Source: Anthostomella pinea
Lineage: Eukaryota; Ascomycota; Sordariomycetes; Xylariales; Xylariaceae
Assembly (NCBI GenBank): GCA_963556695.1
Contig: CAUWAG010000010.1
Location: 4,712,001 to 4,776,000 of the forward strand
Direction: 5' to 3'
Length of the DNA: 64,000 nucleotides
Shown: positions 32,935 through 44,670 of the stretch, in pieces
Layout: each line of letters starts with the position of its first letter
How positions within the stretch are numbered: the stretch's first letter is position 1
Position numbers and translations under genes: made by a program
Notes under the pieces: model-generated
The model's database searches: none
The model's input: only the letters and a program-made list of their open reading frames with translations
Told to the model about the DNA's origin: nothing

Positions 32935-34311
32935 AGCCGGTTGTATCCTTATCGCTAGACGGAACCGGCGTTATTGGGTCGTTTCTTCAAGAGTACTTCG
33001 ACCACTTGGCGTCACTCTTGAGTTTGGCTGCTGCCATAGAGTACAGCTCTGTCATGGGAACATCTTGTATTGTTGGTTTACAAGATTATGAGGTGTCTGG
33101 ATTCACGGTGGGCTTTTCAAGCTTCCGCTACAACGGCTTCCCTCTGACTAGAGTTTCGAGGACAATGCATGTACAATTGCGCAAGTCGCTATGGATTGTT
33201 GGGATGGCAACTACCCGTCTTTTGGATGTCTTTTCAACGCTCCGGTGCTTCTTTCATCTTGTCCGCGCTGTGATACTTGGTTGCATTGACTCCTAGCCAT
33301 CGACGTCTCTGAGTGTCATAAACAGCGCATCGATGCCGGGATTGTAAACAACGGGGAGGACGCTCCTTCAATAAGACGTTGTTGTATTCGTCACTTTTCG
33401 ATCAAATCCGGATAGCCTAGATAGCCAAGGAACGGCGTACAGGAGAGTCACAAACGAATCTGGTGGTAGCTTTTAGAGTCCTCTACGTGACCATGTGCTC
33501 GACTTGTCGTAGACGCGTTTATCAGTGACATCGCAAAGTTGGGCCTAACTACATGCACATTCTCAACCTACGGTGTCCGCTCTATTCACGTCTTTATATG
33601 AGGCTTTTGTACCTGCTCACTTGGAGATCAAGCTGCTCCTTATTCGAAAGGATAGGGTTGTCTTGCCCCTTGAATCCACTAGACTTAGACTCAGGGGGCG
33701 ATGATTGCCATTAAGCTGCCTCGGAAGCGTGCCTCTATGTCGATAGAGAGGTCTTGGAGAGGGGCTTTTCGGGAGTAGTTCGCTCTTGGCCCTTGCCTGT
33801 CTAAATATTGCCTGTCTAAATATTGCCTGTCTAAGTATTGCCAGGTTCATGTCTGGCGGTCTTGGGCAACTAGTAAGACACCATGCATCAGACGATCCAA
33901 CGTTGTGGATGATTTGACTTCATACTCTGCGCTACGATGTCTCAGTTCTCAATACCATGGATCAGGAAGCCTCCAGAGTATGCTTTTGTCATTACTTTGA
34001 GCCGTAAGCATCGGAATACCAAGGGTCTCATAAGCCCAAGAGCCCCCGACATTCGTCAGCCTCGTCTTCGTCATCGGAAGAAACCGTGCAGAGCGACTGG
34101 ACTCGAACTCTGTTCCTCCGGGTCATCGGTCGATGGCCGCGAAAGACAGAAGTTCAGAATTCATGTAGCGACTGGTGACGATCGAGCTGGACGGTCGCTA
34201 CCGGTGTCTTGCTAGGCGAAGTGAACAGGTGTTGCATGCGTGACTGGCAGAAGCTGGGGGAAGGGTAGGATGCTTCGATTGCTTTCGTGATACCACATCC
34301 ATCCCGCTCAC
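32935..34311. other. Intergenic region with short tandem repeat
   Basis: No convincing gene was seen. A three-copy 15-bp repeat is at 33793-33837. Open frames are short and featureless. Confidence 0.45.
33793..33837 (+). repeat. 15-bp tandem repeat, three copies
   Basis: The unit TTGCCTGTCTAAATA occurs twice exactly and a third time with one A to G change, followed by a partial TTGCC. Confidence 0.8.
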
Positions 34312-34539
34312 CTACGGTGCCATCTCCGTCGCACCATTCATGCCGTTCCTCTTCGCCGCCTCACGCTTTGCTTCGTCTTCCGTGGGTCGGTCCCACGTAC
34401 GGTCATCCTTCTGGATCACTGCCCATTCCTTCTGGGTCATCACCGTCCCCTTGGGTGGCGCGCTCGCGCTCCCTGAGGACTGGATGGTGTACGGTGCTTC
34501 CGAATGACGAGGCGTCTCGCGCACCTCGACAGCCTTCAT
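34312..34539 (-). CDS. Possible small protein, unknown function
   Basis: This is a 75-codon frame starting at the ATG at 34539 (MKAVEVRETPRHSEAPY) and ending in NGMNGATEMAP. The composition is protein-like: hydrophilic, with TQKEWAVIQKDDRTWDRP followed by a charged helix. An upstream hydrophobic frame (EPLIPLGLVALHMY) at about 34549-34590 could belong to a first exon, but I could not find a convincing splice. No family is recognised. Confidence 0.3.
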   Translation of the reverse strand: MKAVEVRETPRHSEAPYTIQSSGSASAPPKGTVMTQKEWAVIQKDDRTWDRPTEDEAKREAAKRNGMNGATEMAP

Positions 34540-34998
34540 TGCGACTGTACATATGTAGAGCAACAAGACCTAGCGGAATTAGCGGTTCCACATGACAGGG
34601 CGTAAAGTTCTAGAAAGTTTTGCAAAGTCATCTATACACCGTTATAGTTCTGGCTAAATAGGTTTATATCCAGCTGACCGCCGGGCACTTCCGTCTTGAT
34701 GACGATATATCTTGCTATCTTCATGCTATTTTAAAGGACACTTCATCGGCTCTGTTTGCTTGCTACCAACCCCATCATCAGGAAGCGGCACTGAAATGAA
34801 AGGACGTCGTGCCTCGTGTTTGCATCAAAAGGAAGCGGCAAACAATATATTGACGCTGTGCCATCATCCCATCATATGAAACTGGCAATCATTACGTTCC
34901 TGGGCACCTGTACATAGCTGTGGCTTCTTCTATGTGTCACCAAACGATACCAGTCGACCTGTTTCGTGGACATTACAAAAGCCAGACACCCGGGCACA

Positions 34999-36015
34999 AT
35001 GTCATTCTCATGGCGATCCGGCAGAACCCTGCCACCTGAGCAGGCCGTCATCTTTTCACAGAAGGCCTCTCCATCAGCGTCGGGCAAGATGCAATTGCGG
35101 CATGCCATGTGGGTGTGGAACACCGCCCAACTACTCACCGACACACCACAAGTCGACCGTCTCGTTTCAGCCGCTGGACCGCCCGTCAACCTCACGGACA
35201 TATACCTCTACGTCGCACCCGGCTGGTGGGAGGAGAAAGGTGCTAGCATTGCAGACCTCAACACAAGGCTTCACGGAGCCGACATTCGCGTCTGGGCTCT
35301 CGACGGCGACGTTGCTTACATCGATAACACCACCGCACAAGCGACTTTCCTCCAAAGCCTCCGAGACCTGGGGGGCTTCAACGAACGCGTCCCCCCAGCT
35401 GCCCGCTTCCACGGCTTTCAAGCCGACATCGAGCCCCAGGACACGTCAGACCACCATGGGTATTTCATGAACGGCATGGCAGAGTCGAAGCTTGCGGCTC
35501 CACAGCGTACTTCGCGGGACGACCATCTGCGCAATTGGCTCGCCATCCTCACCCAAACAAGCAATCTCACACGGAGCTACGGCCTGGAAGTCGGCGCGGC
35601 GTTACCATTTTGGCTACACGACTATGAAGGCGAGACGCTCACTGTCAGTGTCCCTTCGCCTAACGGCACCCAGCGGACGTCTGTCATGGAGCTTATCATG
35701 CCCTTACTGGACGAGTACGTGGTCATGAGCTACAACACTATACCGACTACAGCGGCAAACTTCGTGTCGGAGCAGGCGAAGTACGCATCTGATCAAGCGC
35801 GGAACGGCAGCGTCAAGATGACTCGAGTTCTGGGGGCCGTTGAAACAGCAAAGGGTATCGGCCAAGGCGTATCTTATGGCGATACGCCGGGCAAAGACTC
35901 GAGGACGGCTGTGCTCGAGGACACCAACACGATTGAGAGCGGGCTTGCTCGATATTCGGCATTTGGTGGTCTGGCGATACATCATTGGGCTGCGTGGGAA
36001 GCACTTGCGCCGTAA
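34999..36015 (+). CDS. Hypothetical protein with GH18-like TIM-barrel features
   Basis: This is an intronless 338-aa frame starting at MSFSWRSGRTL. No signal peptide is visible. The motifs FHGFQADIEP (a possible strand 4 with D-x-E), EYVVMSYNT (M-x-Y, as on strand 6 of GH18) and a late GGLAIHHWAAWEAL resemble the order in glycoside hydrolase 18-type barrels. HAMWVWNTAQLL near residue 35 is also barrel-like. I do not recognise a named family. The gene stands alone in the gene-poor region; the lack of introns and signal could mean transfer or truncation. Confidence 0.6.
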   Translation: MSFSWRSGRTLPPEQAVIFSQKASPSASGKMQLRHAMWVWNTAQLLTDTPQVDRLVSAAGPPVNLTDIYLYVAPGWWEEKGASIADLNTRLHGADIRVWALDGDVAYIDNTTAQATFLQSLRDLGGFNERVPPAARFHGFQADIEPQDTSDHHGYFMNGMAESKLAAPQRTSRDDHLRNWLAILTQTSNLTRSYGLEVGAALPFWLHDYEGETLTVSVPSPNGTQRTSVMELIMPLLDEYVVMSYNTIPTTAANFVSEQAKYASDQARNGSVKMTRVLGAVETAKGIGQGVSYGDTPGKDSRTAVLEDTNTIESGLARYSAFGGLAIHHWAAWEALAP

Positions 36016-37154
36016 GAGAGGGGCCGCGACGGACAACTACGCCCATAAGCGTGAATGGGAAGATGGGGTCTGGGATCTGTGGATCATCGTCGGCCGCGAC
36101 GACATATTTGGATACGATCTCAATGGTGAAAATGTTTCACAGCCGTCAAAGCTTACCTGTACTGGTGAACCCCCGTGGAAATGCACGTCTCGAATAGGGG
36201 TACACTTGTGAGATTTCAAAGTGTTCTATCTAAGGAGAGGAATTCCAGCTACTCTGGGACGGCCAAAATGGCCCTATATATCTAAGATACAGAAGGAATG
36301 GATACGTGGCCATATGTTGGCTACGTAGATGGTTACGTATACAACGGAGCCATAAATGGGGGTGGTGTTCCCACAGGATGACCATGGATGGGCTAGAATA
36401 GCCCAGAATCCAACAACACTCAACTCTGGAAAGTCTCCATACGGCACCGAGCAAGGGAGTAAACATTTAAACCTGCGTATAATTCAATAAGCACTCATGG
36501 CATAACCATTAAAACTGACCTATTGAGATACATTACTCGTTTGAAGGTGCCTAGTCCAGTGTTGTTAAAGGACCCTGAGATATTATCTTCATATGCAAAT
36601 GGAGGATGCATAGGGGCATACTGAACACTTGGATGTCTCTGTACACCTCGTTCAAGGTCTTGCATATTCAGGGGTAATTTGCATTTGTGGAATAGGGACT
36701 CTCGAATAAGCGATCAGCATGGGTTATGGCAATATAACTACCTATTACAGGGTGGTTATACTACTGTCTGTTTCCCTTCAAGAAAAGAACTCGATATTGG
36801 TAGCGAAATGGCAAAGCATTGTGGTGGCTCCTCCAAAGGTAAGCGTATGAGAATAGTATATGTGCTACAACGGCTCGCTCTGATACTCTCTCCAGAGTCT
36901 GTTTGCTTGCATCACTCTCCCGCATGACATCTGAGCGCTCGGGTGTCCTCGCTGAGAATGATACGGCGAATTGTTGCCTCGAACAGCATTGACAAACTCA
37001 AATTGCAGCGTACATCGTACCCTACACACTGGGACTCATCTCTACGACAAGTCTGGTTCCCCTATTGCGCCCGAGTCCGAGCTAGCAAGTCCTGAGGCTC
37101 TTGCCGGGCCGTGACGAGGTCCGCAGAAGAAACCAACAAGCTCAGCAGTATCAC
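36016..37154. other. Gene-poor intergenic DNA
   Basis: These 1.1 kb, AT-richer by eye than the surroundings, contain only short open frames. They could be decayed transposon or pseudogene sequence, but no family was recognised. Confidence 0.4.
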
Positions 37155-37610
37155 TCACTCCTCGATACTGATCTGCGCTGTGTCAGTGTAGCCCAGCACG
37201 ATTCTCGGTTCACTCCAGCCAATGCCAGCCGCCACCAACGGCCCATCCCCCGGCTCTAACACCTCGGCTTTGGTCCCGTAGCGCCACCATGCGATGCATT
37301 CGTCGTCAGTCAGGCCGAACCGATATGTATGACCAGGCTCGAGAAAGTTGCGATATTCTCTTCCGCGGTACACACTCGTCAACACCGGTTCGCGGCCTTG
37401 TGGGCCTGCTTCTCCCCTCTGCTTCCAGCCTGATGCAAGGACAAATGGGTAGCTCATGGTGCTCGGCTTCTCAGGCTGAAGCTCGACAAAGTATCTCTCA
37501 TCCGAGGTGCCCATCCGTCGCTTGAAGGCTGGACGTTGAGGCCCTTTGGTACGCTCGAGCCAGACCGGTTCGCCGGTCACGATGTCGATGCAGTAGAAAT
37601 TGGCCCGCAT
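37155..37610 (-). CDS. Hypothetical protein
   Basis: This is a 151-aa frame from the ATG at 37610 (MRANFYCIDIVTGEPVWLER) to IVLGYTDTAQISIEE. The composition looks coding, with HTYRFGLTDDECIAWWRYG. A longer form is possible: a 10-nt first exon at 37687-37678 (ATGGCGCAAG) spliced to 37633 would give MAQALNARLALMRAN and 162 aa, using a weak GTCAAT donor. No family is recognised. It sits isolated in the gene-poor stretch. Confidence 0.5.
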   Translation of the reverse strand: MRANFYCIDIVTGEPVWLERTKGPQRPAFKRRMGTSDERYFVELQPEKPSTMSYPFVLASGWKQRGEAGPQGREPVLTSVYRGREYRNFLEPGHTYRFGLTDDECIAWWRYGTKAEVLEPGDGPLVAAGIGWSEPRIVLGYTDTAQISIEE

Positions 37611-38010
37611 GAGTGCAAGTCGTGCGTTCAGTGCTGTTGGGAAGGTGAACACTGTTATTGGGCGAGGCGAGATTGACCTTGCGCCATGGCGAGACGCAGC
37701 GTGAGTTTCCAGGCCTCAGAAGCTGGGTGATGATTCTACAGAAGTTGCCCCAGGGATAGTCGCTTGCCCAAATTGTGGGTTTCGCTGAAGGACTGTCTCC
37801 CTCAGTTCAATTGGAAGTTATTGGCAGGTCATCTGATACACGCTACCTTGCTTGGTTTGAGGAAGAAGCCTCTGGCAACATCGTAGGTAGACTTGACAGA
37901 ACTGGAAGGCAGCAACCCACCCAGTTTCCGCGGCAATATATGTGCTCACACAGTCGCACGTGCCTGATTGTCGCGGCTGCATGCAAAAAGATATTGGGCA
38001 CACAACGCAG

Positions 38011-38038
38011 TACACTGAACCCTCATAAGTCTCCGTAC
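38011..38038 (+). repeat. Dispersed 28-bp repeat, copy 2
   Basis: It matches 15702-15729 at 27 of 28 positions. It lies 40 bp upstream of the inverted repeat at 38078-38153. Confidence 0.6.
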
Positions 38039-38077
38039 ACCCCTCATGCACCAAGCGAAAGGTGCTTTTATGAAAAT

Positions 38078-38153
38078 TGGAATAAGCACGATGGAATAAG
38101 CAGTAACCACGATTTTAGAGATGTGAGTTGCCTATTCCAATGTGCTTATTCCA
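38078..38153. repeat. Imperfect inverted repeat, hairpin-forming
   Basis: Arms 38078-38101 and 38130-38153 are complementary at about 21 of 24 positions (GTGCTTATTCCA on the right, TGGAATAAGCAC on the left). The loop is 28 nt. The size and structure resemble a short MITE relic. Confidence 0.6.
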
Positions 38154-39945
38154 CCATTATTAATATTCTTTGGATATCCAAAAACTAAATGTGGCATGCC
38201 GGACGGAGACTTATTGGGGTGACTGTAGCTGGCTCGGGGAGGTGGTACCTTCCCAGGTAATCGTTCAATCTTGAGTGCTGTATATCAGGGTGTAGAGATC
38301 CGAACTGTAACCTGCCCTCTGCACCTTCTGGTGACTTTTACACTACCCCGTGAAGCTCAAGAACGCGTTCAATTGGAGCGAGAACATAGACACCTTCCCC
38401 AGCCCTAGGTAGTAGCCATCAACACCCTCACAACACCTGATCGACTGACTGGGGAATTCAACCTTTACATACTGACTCTCTTGTGGCGGGCACTCAGGCT
38501 TCGCTGATAATGTAGCAACCCCTGCTGATGAAATACGGTCGTTCGTCTTCTGTTCGCCATCTATTTACGATTAGTATTGGTCATGGGAACTGGCATGGCC
38601 CTGTTCTCTGGAGACGGCTGACTTCCGAAATGCCATCAGTGATCCCTGGACTGTCTTCGTCACCGGGGTAAGACGGTGTTCATAGCAGACTGGGACATGT
38701 TTGTGTTGGAGAACCGGCGTCGAACTCCCGGCTTGAACTCACAGGCGGATGTGTTGGTTTACAACCATCGGTATCTATCTGGTGCTCGTCTGCAAGACGG
38801 CGTAAGGTCACTCTCAACGCAACAGACAGTCCCAAACAGCTGTGGGAGGCTAGCTATCCAATATTCCACTGCCTCCATAGGGGATATCAGATCAACCTTG
38901 TCTTTACTAAAACACTAGTACCGATTGCTGCGGGTAGATAAAATGAATGATCCGCTATGCAGTCGCTATCGAGTTGCTGAGAAGCTTGGATATCGAGGAA
39001 GTATGGACCGCAGGTCTACGGGTACGTGAAGTAGTGTGGCCTCGACATGTGGCTTGCACACCTCTTCGACTTGAGGTTATGCTGCTTCGCGCGCGAAGAA
39101 CAGGGGCGTCCTATTCCCAGTTCGAACATTATGTCTGCCGAGTGATTTCTTGAAAATATTCTTCCATGTCGGAAAGGAGGTTAGTTCTTCGGAGTACCGT
39201 AGTTCGTTGGATGTCCAAGCCTTGCCTGATTCATCGTCTTGATAGTCTCGAAATAGTTGACGGGAGGGTCACCCACCTCCCAGCTTCTCAAGGCCCAGTT
39301 GCCCCAGAGACATGATCAGATATGGTATTGACCGTCCATGGAGGTTGAATAGACGTGCTCCATCCAAGAAGCGGGCCCGATGCCAGGAGTGTGGGGACTC
39401 AGCCGCAAACTCCAGGCGTGACATCATTATGCAGGGAGCCAAGTCCGCGGGAGCCTCCAAGATCCATCGCAGGTCTCCAACTTCACACCTTATATTATTT
39501 ATAGAAGACCCAAGCTCGCTGCCTAGCTGGCGTGGTTGGACCAGCTCGACATCCGATGCCATCCGCCAGGCACCCGGCGCTCATTGGTCGAATGGTGTTG
39601 ATGGTCACATAATCCGTGCAAGCTAGGAGACTACGGTAGGCAGCAACCTCCTGAGGCCGTCGTGGGATCTTCGGAGGAATTGTCTTCTCGATCTACCTAC
39701 CTACTAGTAGCAGTTCACAAACGACAAGGGTCCTCGTACAATGTCTGAATCCAAATGAAGTTATATAAGTAGGTATGAGGCAGCCAAAGCACGAGTGTGT
39801 ATAGGCTTCCCCCTCGCCATCTACAGACAACACGCAGATCCACGGGCAAACGAAGCAACAACCACATCACCGCCACGACAATATCATTAACCATACTTAA
39901 TAACCCGACCACCCCTTCAACCATCACCACCAACACACCATCAAA

Positions 39946-40314
39946 ATGCAGTTCCCACCCACCCTCCTCCTAGCCCTAACCGCCGTCCTAGTCCCCACAG
40001 CCCTCGCCGCCGCCGCCGACTGGTCCGCAACGCAGTACTACAACGAAAACTGCAGCGACGACAGCCAGGCCGGCGACGCCCTGACGTCGCCGAGCGGCAA
40101 CCTGGTCATCGACATCGAGGGCGGCGTGCAGGCCGTCAAGCTGGCGCGCCCCTCGGACGGCGACATGTGGCTGGCCTACACGGGCCACAAGGACGGCAGC
40201 GACGTCTGCCAAGGGATCGAGGTGGGCCTGTGGCCCGACAATGGATGCCAGTCGGTCGCCGGCGATTGGGCAATGGTGGTGTGCATACAGGCGGCGCCGA
40301 AGGGCAGCAGCTAG
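39946..40314 (+). CDS. Small secreted four-cysteine protein (effector-like)
   Basis: This is a 122-aa protein with a clear signal peptide (MQFPPTLLLALTAVLVPTALA, about residues 1-21). The mature part has four Cys (NCSDD, DVCQG, NGCQS, VVCIQ), enough for two disulfides, and is acidic with no transmembrane segment. It is intronless and has strong C/G third-position bias, unlike its AT-richer surroundings. Secreted proteins of this type in fungi are often effectors or surface-active factors; the actual role is unknown. No family name is recognised. Confidence 0.75.
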   Translation: MQFPPTLLLALTAVLVPTALAAAADWSATQYYNENCSDDSQAGDALTSPSGNLVIDIEGGVQAVKLARPSDGDMWLAYTGHKDGSDVCQGIEVGLWPDNGCQSVAGDWAMVVCIQAAPKGSS

Positions 40315-40558
40315 TCGCCTCTTTCTTCGGAGCGTTGCTGCTGCCTAGGAAAGGGAAGCAGCGCGGATGTGATGGGGCAAGCTGGATCAGGATGCAACGC
40401 ACACCGGGGGTTGGGAGACGGTCATTGCCTGGACTTATTTTCTTGTATTAAACCTAGTGAAATCCAACTCCCTCTGCAGCAGCCAAGCCTATAACTCCCA
40501 ATCAATCATTCAACAATGGATGACGTGCATCCGGCATAGTAGCCAAGGATTAGAAGAC

Positions 40559-42600
40559 TCAAAACCCGCGACGCCTATTCCAGAGCGAGCCTCCAACCCT
40601 GGCAGGATGTATGGCGGGTGGTGACAGTACCACCGTGTTCCAAGTCTCTACTCCGTCAACAAACACGGTATATCTGAGAGTGCTCTGCTCGCCATCTGCC
40701 AGCTTCTCGATAGTGATAGCTCCAAACTTGGAGTTGCCAGTATGTATGTACCTGACCTTGTCAATATGTGGAGGACTGGGGATTTGGCGCTGCAAACTTA
40801 CTTTAGCTGAACATCTTCGTCATCTGTCTGCTTGTACGTGGGTATCGGCGAGTAAAACTGGTTCAGTGGGCTGGCTGAGAACTCATGAACCGTAACACTC
40901 TCTGGCCAATCGCTGTCTTTTGGTGGCGGGAAAGCTGTGGCGCCGAATTCATGGCGGTCACCCGACAGAACCACAACACCGACGCCGGAATAGCCAACAT
41001 CCCACATGGCCTCGAGGATCTTTCGACGCTCGACAAGAAAGCCGCCCCACGTATCTCGCGTATTCACCCTCCAGTTCTTCGTGAATGGGACGGAGCTTGC
41101 GACTATCTTCCACTTCACCCCCAACGGCTCCGGGCGGCGCAGCCACTCAAGAAAGTCCTCGAGCTGCTCCTCTCCGAGCATTGTCTTGTTCGCGCTGTCA
41201 AACGGCTCCGAATTTTGCGTGCGGTATGAGCGGGTGTCGAGCATGAAGAAACTTGCAGGACCTTGAGTAAACGAGAAATACGTAACCCCAGTCCGAGGCA
41301 GAAGGCTTGCCACTCCGGCTTTCTTAGCTTCCGGAGGGTTGGCAGCGGTCTGGTAGTGATGCCAGGGGCCCACAGCTGTTTTGTAGACTCCGGTCGAGTT
41401 CTTGTCCCAATCGTTTTGGATTTCATGGTCATCAAGAACATGAATCCAGCTGAGATTCTGACCAACGGCAGGCCAGTCAGGCGAGGCGTATACTTGGCGA
41501 TACTTTTGTCTGTAGTCCTCGGTTGACTGACCGAACTGTATGGGAACGTCGACATAGATGAAGTCACCAAGGAACAACATGAATTGCGCGCCAAGACTTG
41601 GGAGAACCTTTGCTAGGTGCTTCATGCCAGGGAAAGACAGGGGATGGTCCAATGGATTGTATGGCAGGCGCGGCACGAGGCACGATGTGGTAACAAAGGT
41701 GAACTTGCCGTCCGTAAGTTCGGGCATCGCACCTGGCTTCGGCGCAGCTGCGAATTCGCCGGAGTGGTTGTTGGAGGTTGTCCATTCGTATACTCGCTGT
41801 CTGGAGTGGCCCAATGGGATAGTGACGACTGCAGTATAATCATAATCCTCGGTAGTCCATCTGACACCACCAGCTGTCTGCCACAGTGGGTTGTCGAAGG
41901 GCGCCTGGGCATCTTTGATGTGAATTTGAACCGTAATGGGCATCTTGGACTGATCCGGTTCCCGGATCAGCAACTTTGCTTCGGCGTCAGAGACGTACCC
42001 AACCCGAGAAAAGGACAGGTCATCACTGGGATAGTACCATCGCGGCGCGTAGACGAAGTCGGTGATCATGGCGACGCACGCGGCGTTTATGAGGAAATTC
42101 AGAGCGGAAAGAAGAAGGCTCCTCGGATTCGGAGTTCCCTTAAGCAGCGTGGTCAAGGGACGCAGAGGCTTCTCTACCACAGACACCGTCTCTTCAACCT
42201 CAACCTCCTCGGCGAGGACAGCTTCATCTGTATCTCTATTGGCGAGTTCGTCCTCGTTCAAGATGTCCTCTTTAACTGTTACGTCGACTTCGTCAAGGAG
42301 TGCGTATTTCGATTCGTTCAAGTAGCTTGAGATGAAGGCGGGCACGTAGATAGCAAAGAGTGCGTATATCACGGGGAGAAGAGGCTGTGCTAGTTAGTCG
42401 GTGTTCGTGTACAGGTGTTCCCGTCGCGACAGCTTCGGGCACCTACAGGTAAAGCAGCCTACAGTAGATAGTCAGCAATCAGGGGATGACAGGATGACAG
42501 CGCATTCACAGGAACAGCTTACCCATCTGAGAAAGAGATAGGAAATGATTCTGATGCCTGCGGATGCCATCGCGGCTGTGGTTGTGCTTCGCACGGCCAT
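40559..42600 (-). CDS. PhoD-like metallophosphatase, membrane-anchored
   Basis: This is a phosphoesterase of the alkaline phosphatase D/PhoD group, about 621 aa. Exons are 42600-42523, a 12-nt microexon 42458-42447 (AALP), 42384-40802 and 40751-40559. The N-terminus has hydrophobic helices (RIISYLFLRW, VIYALFAIYVPAFISSYL and a further one near LLSALNFLINAACVAMI). Metal-binding motifs are FLGDFIYVD, VLDDHEIQNDWD and LSGDRHEFGA. All splice joints at the N-terminus are phase 0, so skipping the microexon would also keep frame. An in-frame stop lies just upstream of the chosen ATG. Confidence 0.87.
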
Positions 42601-43860
42601 CGTGATAACCTACAGCTTCGAGGTCGAGGCTGAGACAAGCCGAAACCTGTGGTCAGACAGAGTCGGTGGGTGCGTCGCGCGAGCACTGAGAGGGTCAGTG
42701 AATAGGAGCCTCAAAGTTGCATGTGAAGGAGAGGAAGAAGATAAGAGAAGTAGGCACGGTCAGTAGTGGAAGTCAGGTAAGACCAACATGAAGTTGGAGA
42801 CGCCTGTTGTTGAATACGAGGGTCAATTGATGTGTGTATTATGATGTTGTATGGGCCCTGTCCATCTGTGTACGAGTTTTCAGTACTAGTTTTTGCCCTG
42901 GTGGCTGGTCGCAGTCTAGTGCGCTGTCATCCACGTGACATGGTCAGTGCATGTCCCAAATGGTGCGCTGGTATCTGACACCTGTTGTAATACAGGATAA
43001 GGTACAGGAAGGAAGGCCAATGAAGGACATGGGTTAAGCTTTCGCGAAACGGGCCGGGGGGGCTATTCCCTGTGAATCGCCTATCTGCGACGACACACTC
43101 GACACGCGCAACCGCGATCCTGACGAAATGGGGGTTAGAGCTACTCCCCACATATTCTGGCATTCCGCGCCCACTTCGACCACTAACAACATGAGGTGGC
43201 AGATAAGGTGGTACTATCATACATCCTGACTCGCCTGCATGCTTCATTATACTAGCCAAGGGACGACGCCGTTCAGATAGACTATATAAAATACCTACTT
43301 AGTTACTCATGGTACCGCTACAATCTGCAGGTACTGTATATTCAGTGATTGAGTGACGAGGATAGCCGGATTCGCAGGCGCATGTTGGCCTGCTTCCTCC
43401 TGTCAGTTAGTATCGGCCGTTCTCTTACCCCGACATCTTTAGCCACGCTTGAGGACATTGTGATAGGTATTTCAATATGTTATCCATTAAGACTGAAAAA
43501 GTCTTCCTGTATATAATGCTGTTGGCGATAATTCAGTGGCATAGATCATTATGACAACAAGACGACACATGCCGGATAATGAGGACATACCTACTTGTTC
43601 GCTGACAATCCACAGTGCGCGACCTACCTTAGCCATGGGGAATCGGCCCAGCCTTATCGATAATCGATAACCCCCGCCGCTGTTGATCAGCCACGGGCAC
43701 TGGGCAGGCCCGACGGACGGGCTGGGGCGCCCCTGAAAGATCGGACCTTTCACGCCCGTGCTTTTACGACTGGCGTGGCAGTTCTAAATACGGCACTCAG
43801 CATCGCGACCAGCTGTCCACAAGCCTGGTGATCTTCAGTTTCCACAACCCGCAACACAAC
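42601..43860. other. Divergent promoter region PhoD-like / p24 protein
   Basis: These 1.26 kb contain no supported gene or repeat; a TATA-like element is near 43282. Confidence 0.45.
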
Positions 43861-44670
43861 ATGAAGGCGACGCTACTCTCGGTTGGGCTTCTTGCCTGGA
43901 TCATTTCTGTGGTCTCGGCGACTGCACTAACCTACAAGATCACCGCCAACGAGAAGGCCTGCTTCTACGCCGCCCCTGAGAAGATAGGGTCAAAGATTGC
44001 CTTCTACTTTGCTGTACGTCCAGAAACATCAGTACCGTTGCCTACCACAAGCTAACTGATATCTCTCTAGGTCCAATCGGGAGGCTCCTTCGATATCGAC
44101 TACGTAGTGACTGGCCCGTCCGACAAGATCATTCTGGATGGAGAGAAGGAACGCCAGGGCGATTTCGTCTTCACTGCCAACGAGCTGGGCGAGTACAAGT
44201 TCTGCTTCAACAATGCGATGAGCACATACTCGGAGAAATATGTCGACTTCGAGATTGCCGTAAGTCCATGCGCTTCCTGTTGGTCGCAAGCGGGATGCTA
44301 ACACCTCACGCCCGCAGGTCGAGGACGAGGCACGAGCCCAACTTCCAGCCAAGCAGGGCACGACCCCAGAGCAGACATCCGCCCTCGAGGAGTCCATCTA
44401 CAAGGTGTCGGGCCAGCTGTCTACCATCACGAGAAACCAGAAATACTTCCGCACACGCGAGAACCGAAACTTCAGCACCGTCCGAAGCACGGAGGGACGA
44501 ATCATCAACTTCAGTTTGATCCAATGCGCCATGGTAATTGCCATGGGCGGTCTGCAAGTCTTTGTCGTTAGATTCTTCTTCCAGGTAGGTGCACCTATGC
44601 CAGATTCCATGCCCATGACGATACCCTCGCTTACCACGACCACTAGGGCGCGCGCAAGGGTTACGTATAA
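43861..44670 (+). CDS. p24 family cargo receptor (emp24/GOLD, gamma-like)
   Basis: This is an ER-Golgi COPI/COPII vesicle cargo adaptor, about 210 aa. Exons are 43861-44013, 44071-44259, 44318-44584 and 44647-44670. It has a signal peptide (MKATLLSVGLLAWIISVVSA) and a GOLD domain with paired Cys (EKACFYAAPEK, GEYKFCFNN). A coiled region contains TRNQKYFRTRENRNFSTV, and a C-terminal helix (INFSLIQCAMVIAMGGLQVF) is followed by a short cytosolic tail (RFFFQGARKGYV). The RNQ...RTRE pattern is nearest to the gamma subclass. The final exon encodes only seven residues. Confidence 0.9.

Larger units (their letters stand above)
37688..39945. other. Gene-poor intergenic DNA with repeats
   Basis: This 2.3-kb stretch has no supported gene. 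It contains one copy of the dispersed 28-bp repeat (38011-38038) and an imperfect inverted repeat (38078-38153). Confidence 0.45.

Noticed and set aside
34090..34150. Reverse-strand tRNA B-box-like sequence (AGTTCGAGTCC)
   Set aside because: The flanks cannot form a T-stem or acceptor stem.
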